A DNA stretch of 16,427 nt from WYZ-LMO11 sp964617245 (GCA_964617245.1 CAZTWF010000098.1:1-16427), one strand, 5' to 3'; counted from the stretch's first letter, positions 6,864 through 14,638 are shown. Numbers and translations are program-made. Notes: generated by a model from the sequence alone, not told the origin.

Positions 6864-8324
6864 TTATCTTATACCTAATTTACCTGGATTCATTATATTA
6901 TTTGGATCTAACATATCTTTTATTTTTGCCATTAAGTAAATATAACCTGCATCAGCTGCAGCATTTAATTCATTTACATATTCTACTGGTGGTTTATAAG
7001 GAAGCATTCCTAATGGTATTCCAACTCTTACACATTCTACCATAGCTTCTCTAGCTCTTCTTACAGAATCAGGATCTCTTTTATCAAATGGTGTCATTAG
7101 TCTTAACATTCCATAATGTGCACCTTGGAAATCAGTAAATCTTACTGCAGGTGATAAATTATGACGTATATAAATTTCCTTCCATTTTTCATATAATATA
7201 GGCCAGCTTTTACATGGTGCAAAAGTTCCTGGCCAAGCTAATCCACCACCACATGATTTTGAATAATTCTTTGTAGATCCTACAATTCTACTTGGTAATT
7301 CTGTTCTTCCTCTTTTTGCTTCTGGTGGATATTCAAAATCAATTAATTTTGTTCCTCTTGCTCTTTCTTCTTCTACAACTTTCTTCCACATTTTTCTTTT
7401 ATATTCTAATTCTTCTTCACTCCAACCACTTATTACAGTATAGCTAAACCATTCAGGAGAATCCTTTGGTTTTTCTTGATATGGATATGGAATAGGTATT
7501 TGAGCTAACCACCAACTTACTGCAGTAACTTCATCACATAATGAATAATGACGCCAATGAACCATATATCTTGTCATATCATATGCAGTTTCTGCAGCTA
7601 TTGTTAATACATCTCTATATGGTCTTATTGGAAAGATCCATATTCCTAATTTTGTTACAATACCAGTTGTTCCCATCCATCCTATAAAAAGTCCATCCAT
7701 TCTTGGTAATGGAAGGAAGGAATGCCATGAATCAGAAAATGCACAAGATCCTAATTTTACAACTTCACCTGTAGGAAGAACAACTTCCATACTTGAAATT
7801 AATTGACTATTAATTCCTAATCTACCATTAATATGACCAATTCCATGATTAATTGCCATAGCTAAAACAGATGCTGATGCTGGATGTACTCCCCATCCAA
7901 ATTCAAATCCTTTTGAAAATTCATAGCCTTCCCATTGTGGATTTGTTGCTTTAAGTGCAGCTGAAAGTTGTGCATGACTTACTCCTGGTTCTATTATTGC
8001 ATAGCATGTCTCAGGATCAATTTTTATTATTCTATCCATTCTTTTTAGATCCATTACAATGCCACCTTCTTCCGGAATACATAATCCACCAATGTTAGTT
8101 GCATTTACATATGGAATTACAGGTATTCTGAGATGATTTGCTAATCTTAGTATACGCTGAATTTCAGTAACTGTCTTTGGCATAACAACATAATCAGGCA
8201 TTCTTGGCTCTGCCCATGTTAAATCCCAAGAATATGGTAAAAGTACTGCTTCTTCATTACTTACATAGTCAGGACCAACAATTTGTTCAAGTTTTGCAAG
8301 TACATCTTTATTTCCTCTTGCCAA
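6864..8324 (-). CDS. FAD-linked dehydrogenase of the VAO/PCMH (GlcD-like) superfamily
   Basis: This 486-residue flavoprotein has an N-terminal FAD-binding domain (about 20-230) with a modified pyrophosphate loop, PYVNATNIGGLCIPEEGG, and later SSMEVVLPTGEVVKLGS and DGLFIGWMGTTGIVTKLGIWIFP, then a substrate domain ending in DPNNIMNPGK. The middle and end look more like the vanillyl-alcohol oxidase/4-cresol dehydrogenase branch than typical GlcD. It should oxidise an organic acid or alcohol and pass electrons to the HdrD-like protein encoded 10 bases downstream. Start choice: the longest frame begins at GTG 8333, but that codon is part of AGGTGGGG, a good ribosome binding site 5 bases before TTG 8324, which I prefer. 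A TATA box about 42 bases upstream would give a leader of about 16 bases. The substrate is not known. Confidence 0.87.
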   Translation of the reverse strand: MARGNKDVLAKLEQIVGPDYVSNEEAVLLPYSWDLTWAEPRMPDYVVMPKTVTEIQRILRLANHLRIPVIPYVNATNIGGLCIPEEGGIVMDLKRMDRIIKIDPETCYAIIEPGVSHAQLSAALKATNPQWEGYEFSKGFEFGWGVHPASASVLAMAINHGIGHINGRLGINSQLISSMEVVLPTGEVVKLGSCAFSDSWHSFLPLPRMDGLFIGWMGTTGIVTKLGIWIFPIRPYRDVLTIAAETAYDMTRYMVHWRHYSLCDEVTAVSWWLAQIPIPYPYQEKPKDSPEWFSYTVISGWSEEELEYKRKMWKKVVEEERARGTKLIDFEYPPEAKRGRTELPSRIVGSTKNYSKSCGGGLAWPGTFAPCKSWPILYEKWKEIYIRHNLSPAVRFTDFQGAHYGMLRLMTPFDKRDPDSVRRAREAMVECVRVGIPLGMLPYKPPVEYVNELNAAADAGYIYLMAKIKDMLDPNNIMNPGKLGIR

Positions 8325-8360
8325 AAACCCCACCTAAAAGAGAGAACAAACAAAACCTAA

Positions 8361-8373
8361 AAATATATATTTT
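8361..8373 (-). promoter_or_regulatory. TATA box for the FAD dehydrogenase-hdrD operon
   Basis: AAAATATATATTT on the minus strand is the strongest TATA-like box in the divergent gap. Transcription would start near 8340, leaving a short leader with the AGGTGGGG ribosome binding site. Confidence 0.5.
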
Positions 8374-8417
8374 GGTTTAAAATTTAAAAAAGGAATAAAC
8401 AAAAGTAAAGCAATATG

Positions 8418-8425
8418 TTTAAAAA
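8418..8425 (+). promoter_or_regulatory. TATA box for the pycB cluster
   Basis: TTTAAAAA lies so that transcription would begin near 8447-8449. That gives a leader of about 15 bases containing GGTGA (8451-8455), 7 bases before the TTG start of pycB. Together with the minus-strand box it makes this 138-base gap a divergent promoter region. Confidence 0.45.
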
Positions 8426-8462
8426 TGTATCAATTAGATTTACTTAAGTTGGTGAAAAAAAT

Positions 8463-9863
8463 TTGCTAAGAGTAATAGATGTAACTGTAAGAGATGGACA
8501 ACAATCATTAATTGCTACTAGATTAAGAACTGAAGATATTTTACCTATATTAGGAAAGATGGATGAGGCTGGATTTTATGGTATTGAAGCTTGGGGAGGA
8601 GCTACTTTTGATGTTTGTATAAGATATTTAAATGAAGATCCTTGGGAAAGATTAAGAAAAATAAAAAGAGAATTAAAGAAAACTAAAGTAGTAATGTTAT
8701 TAAGAGGAAAGAATTTAGTAGGTTATAGACATTATCATGATGAAGTTATTGAAGCTTTTATTAAGAAAGCATATGAGAATGGTGTAGATATTTTTAGAAT
8801 ATTTGATGCTTTAAATGATATAAATAATTTAAGAAAACCAATAAAAATTGCAAAGGAAATAGGAGCAGAAGTACATGGAGACATAGTTTATACACGTAGT
8901 CCAATACATACAGTAGATTATTTTATTGAAGTAGCAAAAAAAATTGCAGAAATGGAAGTAGATGTTATAAGAATAAAAGATATGGCAGGATTATTATCAC
9001 CAAGAACTACATTTGATCTTGTAAGAGGAATAAGAAAAGAAACTGGATTACCAGTAGGTTTACATTCTCATTATTCATGTGGATTAGCAGCTCTTTCACT
9101 TATGAAAGGAATAGAAGCAGGAGCAGAATTTATTGATACTGCATTAGCACCATTTGCTTTTGGAACTTCACATCCTTCAATTGAAGTAATTTATGATGCC
9201 TTAAGAAATACAGGATTATTATCTCATATAAATATTGAAATTGTATATGAATGTTCTGAATATTTTGAAAAAATAAGAGAAAAGTACAAAGGATATGCTT
9301 CAGAAATTACAGATAGAATAGACCCTAGAGCATTACAACATCAAGTACCTGGAGGTATGTTATCTAATCTTGTAGCTCAGCTCAAGGAATTTAATGCATT
9401 ATCAAAATTAAAAGAAGTATTAGATGAAGTACCAATAGTAAGAAAAGATCTAGGTTATCCACCATTAGTTACTCCAATGAGTCAAATAGTTGGAACTCAA
9501 GCAGTTATTAATGTAATTGCTGGAAAAAGATATGGAACAATTATAAAAGAAGTTGAAGATTATATTAATGGATTTTATGGAAAGCCTCCTGGTGAAATAA
9601 ATAAGGAACTTTTACAAAAAGTAAAACCATCAGATCCTCCAAAGGAGTTAACATTTAAAGATATTCCTGAAGATGTTAAATCTTTATTTAAAAAAGAAGA
9701 AGATGCTCTTACATATTTATTATTTCCACAAACAGCAGTTTCATTTCTAAAAGGTGAAACAAAAGTTATTAGTATGAGTAATATAAAAGAAAAAAGAAAA
9801 GAAATTAAATGGTTTAAAGTTAAAATTGGTGATGAAGAATTTGAAATAAAAATTGAGGTGTAA
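8463..9863 (+). CDS. pycB: Pyruvate carboxylase subunit B / oxaloacetate decarboxylase alpha-like carboxyltransferase, no biotin domain
   Basis: This 466-residue carboxyltransferase moves CO2 between biotin and pyruvate/oxaloacetate. It has DVTVRDGQQSLIATR at 6-20 (metal ligand D11), FDALND at 114-119, the carboxylated-lysine motif IKDMAG (K172), metal ligands H201 and H203 in LHSHYSCG, then HQVPGGMLSNL and the PLVTPMSQIVGTQAV block at 335-348. PycB proteins such as that of Methanocaldococcus continue about 100 residues further with a biotinyl domain (AMKM motif). Here the protein ends in WFKVKIGDEEFEIKIEV, which looks like the strand that normally precedes that domain, so the biotin carrier must be encoded elsewhere or the gene is shortened. 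The start is TTG 8463, preceded by GGTGA at 7 bases and immediately followed by the first conserved motif. It is the first gene of a plus-strand cluster. Confidence 0.9.
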   Translation: MLRVIDVTVRDGQQSLIATRLRTEDILPILGKMDEAGFYGIEAWGGATFDVCIRYLNEDPWERLRKIKRELKKTKVVMLLRGKNLVGYRHYHDEVIEAFIKKAYENGVDIFRIFDALNDINNLRKPIKIAKEIGAEVHGDIVYTRSPIHTVDYFIEVAKKIAEMEVDVIRIKDMAGLLSPRTTFDLVRGIRKETGLPVGLHSHYSCGLAALSLMKGIEAGAEFIDTALAPFAFGTSHPSIEVIYDALRNTGLLSHINIEIVYECSEYFEKIREKYKGYASEITDRIDPRALQHQVPGGMLSNLVAQLKEFNALSKLKEVLDEVPIVRKDLGYPPLVTPMSQIVGTQAVINVIAGKRYGTIIKEVEDYINGFYGKPPGEINKELLQKVKPSDPPKELTFKDIPEDVKSLFKKEEDALTYLLFPQTAVSFLKGETKVISMSNIKEKRKEIKWFKVKIGDEEFEIKIEV

Positions 9864-9868
9864 TAATT

Positions 9869-10912
9869 ATGGAATTATTGAAAAAAATAAGTGAAGCACC
9901 AGGAGTTTCTGGATTTGAATATGGTATAAGTGAAATAATAAAAAAAGAATTACAAGGATTTGTTGATAAAATTGAAGGAGATAAATTTGGTAATATATAT
10001 GTATATAAAGGAAATGGAGAGAAAACAATAATGATTACAGCACATATAGATGAAATTGGATTAATTGTAAAACATATAGATAATAGAGGATTTATAAGAT
10101 TTGCAAAAATTGGAGGAGTTCCAGATCATGTTTTACTTGGTCAAAGAGTTCTTATTCATGGAAAATATAAAAAAATAAATGGAGTTATTGGTTGTAAAGC
10201 AATACATATAATGAAGGAAGAAGAAAGAAAACAATTAATTACTTATGATAAAATGTTTATTGATACTGGATTATCAAAAGAACAACTTGAAAAATATGGT
10301 ATTGGAATTGGAACACCTATAACTATTGAAAGAGATCTCATAGAATTAGAAAATGATTTAATAGTAGGAAGAGCAATGGATGATAGAGCTGGATGTTATA
10401 TATTAATTGAGGCTTTAAAAAGAGCAAAACCTGTAAATAAAATTGTTGGAGTTTTTACAGTTCAAGAAGAAGTAGGTCTTAGAGGTGCTACTATAAGTTC
10501 TTATAATGTTAAACCAGATATAGGTATTGCTATTGATACTACAATTGCTGGAGATCATCCTGAAATATCTGAAAGTGAGGCGCCAGTAAAAATTGGTAAT
10601 GGACCAGTTATAGTAATAGCAGATGGAAGAAGAGAATCTTTAGGAGGAGGACTATTAGCAAATTCATTAATTGTTAATTGGCTAATAGAAATAGCAAATA
10701 AATTAGATATAAAATATCAATTAGGAGTTTTAGAAGGTGGAACTACAGATGCTGCAGCTATACAATTATCAAGAGGAGGAATTCCATCAGGTTGTATTTC
10801 AATTCCAACTAGATATTTACACACTTTTAGTGAAGTAATATCAAAAAAAGATATAGAAGATGGAATAAAGCTAGTAATTGGAATAATGGAAAGTAAAATA
10901 TCCTTTTTGTGA
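9869..10912 (+). CDS. M42-family metallo-aminopeptidase (TET-type)
   Basis: A 347-residue cytosolic aminopeptidase of family M42, whose members form large tetrahedral 12-mers and degrade peptides released by the proteasome. The binuclear metal site and catalytic residues are complete: H59 and D61 in AHIDEIG, bridging D171 in RAMDDRAG, E200-E201 in VQEEVGLRGA, D223 in AIDTT, and H318 in IPTRYLHTFSEV. The length fits the family (about 340-360). Many close relatives were once labelled endoglucanases; that activity is unlikely. It starts 5 bases after the pycB stop with GAGGTG at 9855-9860, 8 bases before the ATG, so it is cotranscribed with pycB. Its 3' end overlaps the possible GTG start of the next gene. 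Confidence 0.92.
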   Translation: MELLKKISEAPGVSGFEYGISEIIKKELQGFVDKIEGDKFGNIYVYKGNGEKTIMITAHIDEIGLIVKHIDNRGFIRFAKIGGVPDHVLLGQRVLIHGKYKKINGVIGCKAIHIMKEEERKQLITYDKMFIDTGLSKEQLEKYGIGIGTPITIERDLIELENDLIVGRAMDDRAGCYILIEALKRAKPVNKIVGVFTVQEEVGLRGATISSYNVKPDIGIAIDTTIAGDHPEISESEAPVKIGNGPVIVIADGRRESLGGGLLANSLIVNWLIEIANKLDIKYQLGVLEGGTTDAAAIQLSRGGIPSGCISIPTRYLHTFSEVISKKDIEDGIKLVIGIMESKISFL

Positions 10913-10917
10913 GAATA

Positions 10918-11601
10918 ATGTTAAGAGATTATTATTTTCAGAAGATAATAAAATTTCATGAAGAAAGATATATAAATGATAATATTTTAAAAGAATTTTT
11001 TGAAAAACTTCCTTCTATTGATAAATTAGTATATGAAGTTGAGAAAGCTTTTGATTTATTTTATCCTCCTATTGTTTTTGATCCTAATTTAATTATTATA
11101 AAATATCCATTAAGTTTTACAACTACAGTAATTTATGCATCAACAAAAATTCAAAATTTTGAAAATGAATTTAAATTATGTATTGAATTAACTCTTCCAT
11201 TTGTTTTATTTGCAAATAATGATTTAATTAAAGCATGTTTAGCTCATGAATTTCTACATTATATATTTATAACAATTATATTAAAAGAAAAATCATTAGA
11301 TAATTTAACTGGAATAAAGCCAGTAACACCAGAAGTTTTTCTTGCTTTTGATAGTACACATTTAGTAAAACCTGAAGAATGGATAAAAGATAAAGAATTA
11401 ATTAAATTAATAGAAAAATACTTTAATCCAATAGTTAATGATATAGAACTTGAAGAAAAAATAAAAGAATATTGGATTAATAAATCTCTTCCAATAAAAG
11501 AAATAAGTATTGAAGAAAGTATGCTTAAAATACCAATTTTAGAACTTCATAAAATAAAATTAGATAATAAAATATTAAGAAGAATAGGATATAAAGAATA
11601 G
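10918..11601 (+). CDS. Uncharacterised protein with HExxH zinc-protease motif
   Basis: I do not recognise the family. The 227-residue protein carries AHEFLHY (HExxH at residues 110-114 of this start) inside a hydrophobic helix preceded by FVLFANNDLIKACL, the layout of a zincin metallopeptidase active-site helix. A third ligand is not certain; candidates downstream are in FLAFDSTHLVKPEEW. There is no signal peptide or clear membrane segment. The C-terminal third is lysine- and glutamate-rich and helical. Two starts are possible: GTG 10909, overlapping the M42 stop as GTGA, or ATG 10918 with a weak GTGAG 5 bases before it, which I used. Its place between a peptidase and ahcY suggests a peptidase role by position only. 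Confidence 0.7.
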   Translation: MLRDYYFQKIIKFHEERYINDNILKEFFEKLPSIDKLVYEVEKAFDLFYPPIVFDPNLIIIKYPLSFTTTVIYASTKIQNFENEFKLCIELTLPFVLFANNDLIKACLAHEFLHYIFITIILKEKSLDNLTGIKPVTPEVFLAFDSTHLVKPEEWIKDKELIKLIEKYFNPIVNDIELEEKIKEYWINKSLPIKEISIEESMLKIPILELHKIKLDNKILRRIGYKE

Positions 11602-11624
11602 TATAAAGAATGAAGATAAGGGTG
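11588..11624 (+). promoter_or_regulatory. Possible internal promoter and ribosome binding site of ahcY
   Basis: Two TATA-like boxes (ATATAAAG at about 11589-11597 and TATAAA at 11602-11607) end the HExxH gene and enter the 28-base gap. AAGGGTG at 11618-11624 is a ribosome binding site 5 bases before the ahcY ATG. The first box would give a short leader carrying this site; the second would give a leaderless message. ahcY could thus be expressed apart from the pycB cluster. Confidence 0.35.
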
Positions 11625-11629
11625 TATAT

Positions 11630-12880
11630 ATGGAATATATAGTTAAAGATATAAAATTGGCTGAAAAAGGTAAGAATTCTATTAAATGGGCAGAATATCA
11701 TATGCCAGTATTAATAGAAATAAGAAAAAGATTTCAAGAAGAAAAACCTCTTAAAAATATTAGAATAGGAGCTTGTTTACATGTAACAAAAGAAACAGCT
11801 GTATTAATAAGAACATTAAAAGCAGGTGGAGCTGATATTGCTTTAACTGCTTCTAATCCTTTATCAACACAAGATGATATTGCTGCTGCTCTTGCATATG
11901 AAGGAATAAAAGTATATGCAATAAGAGGAGAATCAAAAGAAGAATATTATAAGTTTATAGAAATGGTTTTAAAAAATGAGCCAATTATAACAATAGATGA
12001 TGGAGCAGATTTAGTAACATCACTTCATAAAGGAAAAGGAAATATTGATATTGTTATTGGAGGAACTGAAGAAACTACTACAGGAGTATTAAGACTTAAG
12101 GCCATGGCAGAAAAAAATCTATTAAAATATCCAGTTATTGCAGTAAATAATGCTGAAACAAAATGGGATTTTGATAATATATATGGTACAGGACAAAGTA
12201 CTATAGATGGAATATTAAGAGCAACAAATATTCTAATAGCTGGAAAGAAATTTGTAGTTGCAGGTTATGGACATTGTGGTAAAGGAATTGCAATAAGAGC
12301 AAAAGGAATGGGAGCAAGAGTTATAGTTACTGAAGTAGATCCTATAAAAGCTTTAAAAGCAGTTATGGATGGATTTAATGTAATGCCAATGAAAGAGGCT
12401 GCTAAACAAGGAGATATTTTTGTAACAGCAACAGGAAATAAAAATGTAATAAGAAAAGAACATTTTGAATTAATGAAAGATGGTGCTATATTAGCAAATG
12501 CAGGACATTTTAATGTTGAAATAGATATTAATAGTTTAGAAGAAATGAAAAAAGAGAGAAGAAAAATTAATGATTTTATTGATGAGTATATATTAAATGA
12601 TGGAAGAAGAATATATTTATTAGCTGAAGGAAGACTTGTAAATCTTGTAGCAGCAGAAGGACATCCAAGTGAAGTAATGGATATGAGTTTTTCAAATCAA
12701 GCATTATGTATAGAGTATATTGTTAAAAATTATCATAAACTAGAACCTAAAGTATATGATGTTCCAAGAGAAATAGATGAAGAAGTAGCAAGATTAAAAC
12801 TTAAAAAAATGGGAATTGATATTGATACTATGACTGAAGAACAAATAAATTATCTTAAAACTTGGTGGGAAGGAACATGA
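11630..12880 (+). CDS. ahcY: S-adenosylhomocysteinase (NAD-dependent)
   Basis: This enzyme splits S-adenosylhomocysteine, the by-product of SAM-dependent methylation, into adenosine and homocysteine. The 416-residue protein has the substrate residues H51 in ACLHVTKET, the DDGADL loop at 123-128, GGTEETTTGV at 144-153, and K178, D182 and N183 in ETKWDFDNIYGTGQS. The NAD-binding GYGHCGKG loop is at 212-219, followed by AEGHPSEVMDMSFSNQAL. It ends in EGT and lacks the C-terminal KYRY-type extension of animal enzymes, as expected for archaeal and thermophilic forms. In methanogens some homologues prefer S-inosylhomocysteine; the sequence does not settle this. The DUF169 gene overlaps its stop codon as ATGA. 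Confidence 0.95.
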   Translation: MEYIVKDIKLAEKGKNSIKWAEYHMPVLIEIRKRFQEEKPLKNIRIGACLHVTKETAVLIRTLKAGGADIALTASNPLSTQDDIAAALAYEGIKVYAIRGESKEEYYKFIEMVLKNEPIITIDDGADLVTSLHKGKGNIDIVIGGTEETTTGVLRLKAMAEKNLLKYPVIAVNNAETKWDFDNIYGTGQSTIDGILRATNILIAGKKFVVAGYGHCGKGIAIRAKGMGARVIVTEVDPIKALKAVMDGFNVMPMKEAAKQGDIFVTATGNKNVIRKEHFELMKDGAILANAGHFNVEIDINSLEEMKKERRKINDFIDEYILNDGRRIYLLAEGRLVNLVAAEGHPSEVMDMSFSNQALCIEYIVKNYHKLEPKVYDVPREIDEEVARLKLKKMGIDIDTMTEEQINYLKTWWEGT

Positions 12881-13632
12881 ATATAGAATATTTAAATAAA
12901 ATCTATGATTATATAAAACCAAAATCAAAAATCTTAGGAATTAAATTATATGATTCTGAAATTAATACTAAAATACAAAGAAAACCTAGGAAAAAACTTA
13001 CTATTTGTCAAATTATAAATACTGCAAGACTTTATGGATGGTCTTGGAATGTTACATTAGATAATATAGAGTGTATTTTAGGAGGTATAGCACTTGGTTT
13101 AAAAGAACCTGATGAATCTTTTATTAATGGTGATTTAATAATAAAATTAGGATATGTTAATGATAGTGAATCTGCTAAAAGATTTATAGAGAATATTCCA
13201 AGAATTAAAGATAAAAAGAAGGGATTTATTATTGGACCTTTAGAAACATTAGATTTTGAACCTGATATGTTTATAGTATATGGAAATAGTGCTCAAATTA
13301 TGAGATTAATACAAGGAGTAATTTATGCAATGAATGGTGAAAGATTAATATTTGGTACAATAGGAGATTGTGGTATTTGTGGAGATGGTATTGCTGATGC
13401 TTATAATACTCAAAAACCTAAGATTGTAATACCATGCTATGGAGAAAGAAGATTTGGTCATTCACAAGATGATGAATTAGCTATGGTTATTCCATTTAAA
13501 TATATAGAAAAAGTAGCAGAAGGATTAGAAAAAACACATAATTCTGGAATAAGATATCCCATACCAATAGCTGCAACTATTACAGAATTGGAAATTCCTG
13601 ATATATTAAGAATTAAGAAAGAACAGCTTTAA
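12877..13632 (+). CDS. DUF169 family protein
   Basis: A 251-residue member of DUF169 (COG2043), which has no established function. Family hallmarks visible are CQIINTARLYG at 44-54 (C44) with C66 shortly after, MRLIQGVIYAMNGERL at 142-157, a cysteine pair C165/C168 in GDCGICGDGIADA, and PCYGERRFGHSQDDELAMVIP at 186-206 (C187). The conserved cysteines suggest a metal- or thiol-dependent role, which is inference. I start at ATG 12877, which overlaps the ahcY stop as ATGA and has a purine-rich GGTGGGAAGGA just before it, instead of the in-frame GTG at 12862. The tight coupling points to a shared task with ahcY, perhaps in methyl-group metabolism. The 3' end overlaps mtaA on the opposite strand by 20 bases. 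Confidence 0.85.
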   Translation: MNIEYLNKIYDYIKPKSKILGIKLYDSEINTKIQRKPRKKLTICQIINTARLYGWSWNVTLDNIECILGGIALGLKEPDESFINGDLIIKLGYVNDSESAKRFIENIPRIKDKKKGFIIGPLETLDFEPDMFIVYGNSAQIMRLIQGVIYAMNGERLIFGTIGDCGICGDGIADAYNTQKPKIVIPCYGERRFGHSQDDELAMVIPFKYIEKVAEGLEKTHNSGIRYPIPIAATITELEIPDILRIKKEQL

Positions 13633-14602
13633 CCATTGCTTTAATATTTCTTATAGGTGTATGTGGAGCTATACCACAACTTGGAGCTAGAATGTCTACA
13701 CCAGAAGCAATAGCTTGTTTAGCTACACTATAAACTTCTTCTTCTGTACCATTTAATAAAACTCCAGCAGATGGAACATTACCAATAATAGCAATTTTTT
13801 TATCCTTTAGAATAGATTTAGCAGTTAGTAAATCTACTTTTTCTTCTATACTTAATCCAGAAAATCCACATTCTGCCATATGATTAAGTATTGGTGTAGC
13901 ATTTCCACATATATGAAGAACTGTTCTTTTTGTTAATTTTGCTATAGATTTTAATGGTTCTTTTGAATATTTTTCAAACATTTTTGGACTTATTACAGAT
14001 GGAGAAGCTGTAGGATCAGCTGTTACTATTATATCTGCACCTTCTTTTATGAGTTCTTTTGCATAAATTGTACAAGCTTCTTCTGCTTTTTCCATATAAT
14101 TTTTTACTTCTTCAGGTTTTCTAATCATCATTAAACAAAGACGTTCAACACCAAGTAAATGACCTGCTAATGTAGTAGGTCCTTCAAATCCAACTATTAA
14201 TGGAACATCAAAATTCATTTCTTTAATCTTATGTATTGCTTCAAGAATTACTTGAATTCTATAACTATCTAATAAATTATCTACTTTTGGTGTTTTTCCT
14301 TGATCATATAATGTTTTTGCTATTGATGGTTGGCGATCAATTCTACCTTTTTCTATAATACATCCCATAGATTCTGCTAATACAGTAAGACAAAAAGGAA
14401 TTCTTATACCTTCTAAACCAGCTATTGTATGAGCTGCTATTGCTAATTTTGCCATAAGTTCTGCATTAAAATTTGCATCAGGCCAATAAGCTTTTGATAT
14501 TTCCATAAGTTCAACTGTACCTGTTTGAGTAACTGAAAGAACTGATGGTCTATCTACTTTTTCTCCTTCTAATATTTTAAAAGTTCTTTCTTTTGGTTTC
14601 AT
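13613..14602 (-). CDS. mtaA: MtaA/CmuA-family methylcobamide:coenzyme M methyltransferase
   Basis: This 329-residue protein of the uroporphyrinogen-decarboxylase fold has the zinc-binding set of methylcobamide:CoM methyltransferases: H230 and C232 in LHICGN and C309 in PSCGIAP. Those residues bind the CoM thiolate and are absent from true UroD (HemE), so heme synthesis is unlikely. Other MtaA-type segments are RIPFCLTVLAESMG at 67-80, VGFEGPTTLAGHLLG at 137-151 and ADPTASPSVISPKMF at 195-209. It would transfer a methyl group from a corrinoid protein to coenzyme M in methyl-dependent methanogenesis; MtbA or another thiol acceptor remains possible. No corrinoid protein or MtaB is adjacent. A TATA box 26 bases before the ATG and no ribosome binding site suggest a leaderless transcript separate from cstA. 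Confidence 0.88.
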   Translation of the reverse strand: MKPKERTFKILEGEKVDRPSVLSVTQTGTVELMEISKAYWPDANFNAELMAKLAIAAHTIAGLEGIRIPFCLTVLAESMGCIIEKGRIDRQPSIAKTLYDQGKTPKVDNLLDSYRIQVILEAIHKIKEMNFDVPLIVGFEGPTTLAGHLLGVERLCLMMIRKPEEVKNYMEKAEEACTIYAKELIKEGADIIVTADPTASPSVISPKMFEKYSKEPLKSIAKLTKRTVLHICGNATPILNHMAECGFSGLSIEEKVDLLTAKSILKDKKIAIIGNVPSAGVLLNGTEEEVYSVAKQAIASGVDILAPSCGIAPHTPIRNIKAMVKAVLS

Positions 14603-14638
14603 ATTAAAATAAAAAAATAAAAAAATATTTAAAAATTT
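14603..14638 (-). promoter_or_regulatory. cstA terminator tract and mtaA TATA box
   Basis: The 36-base gap is pure A+T. On the minus strand it contains TTTAAATATTT (14623-14633), centred 26 bases before the mtaA ATG, then two long T runs (14603-14622) of the kind archaeal RNA polymerase can terminate at. It may end cstA transcripts and start mtaA. Confidence 0.45.

Noticed and set aside
9869..10912. Endoglucanase (old label for M42 proteins)
   Set aside because: The full aminopeptidase metal and catalytic set is present; no glycosidase features are visible.
13613..14602. Uroporphyrinogen decarboxylase (HemE)
   Set aside because: The HxC...C zinc motif of CoM methyltransferases is complete and the HemE N-terminal arginine motif is not seen.
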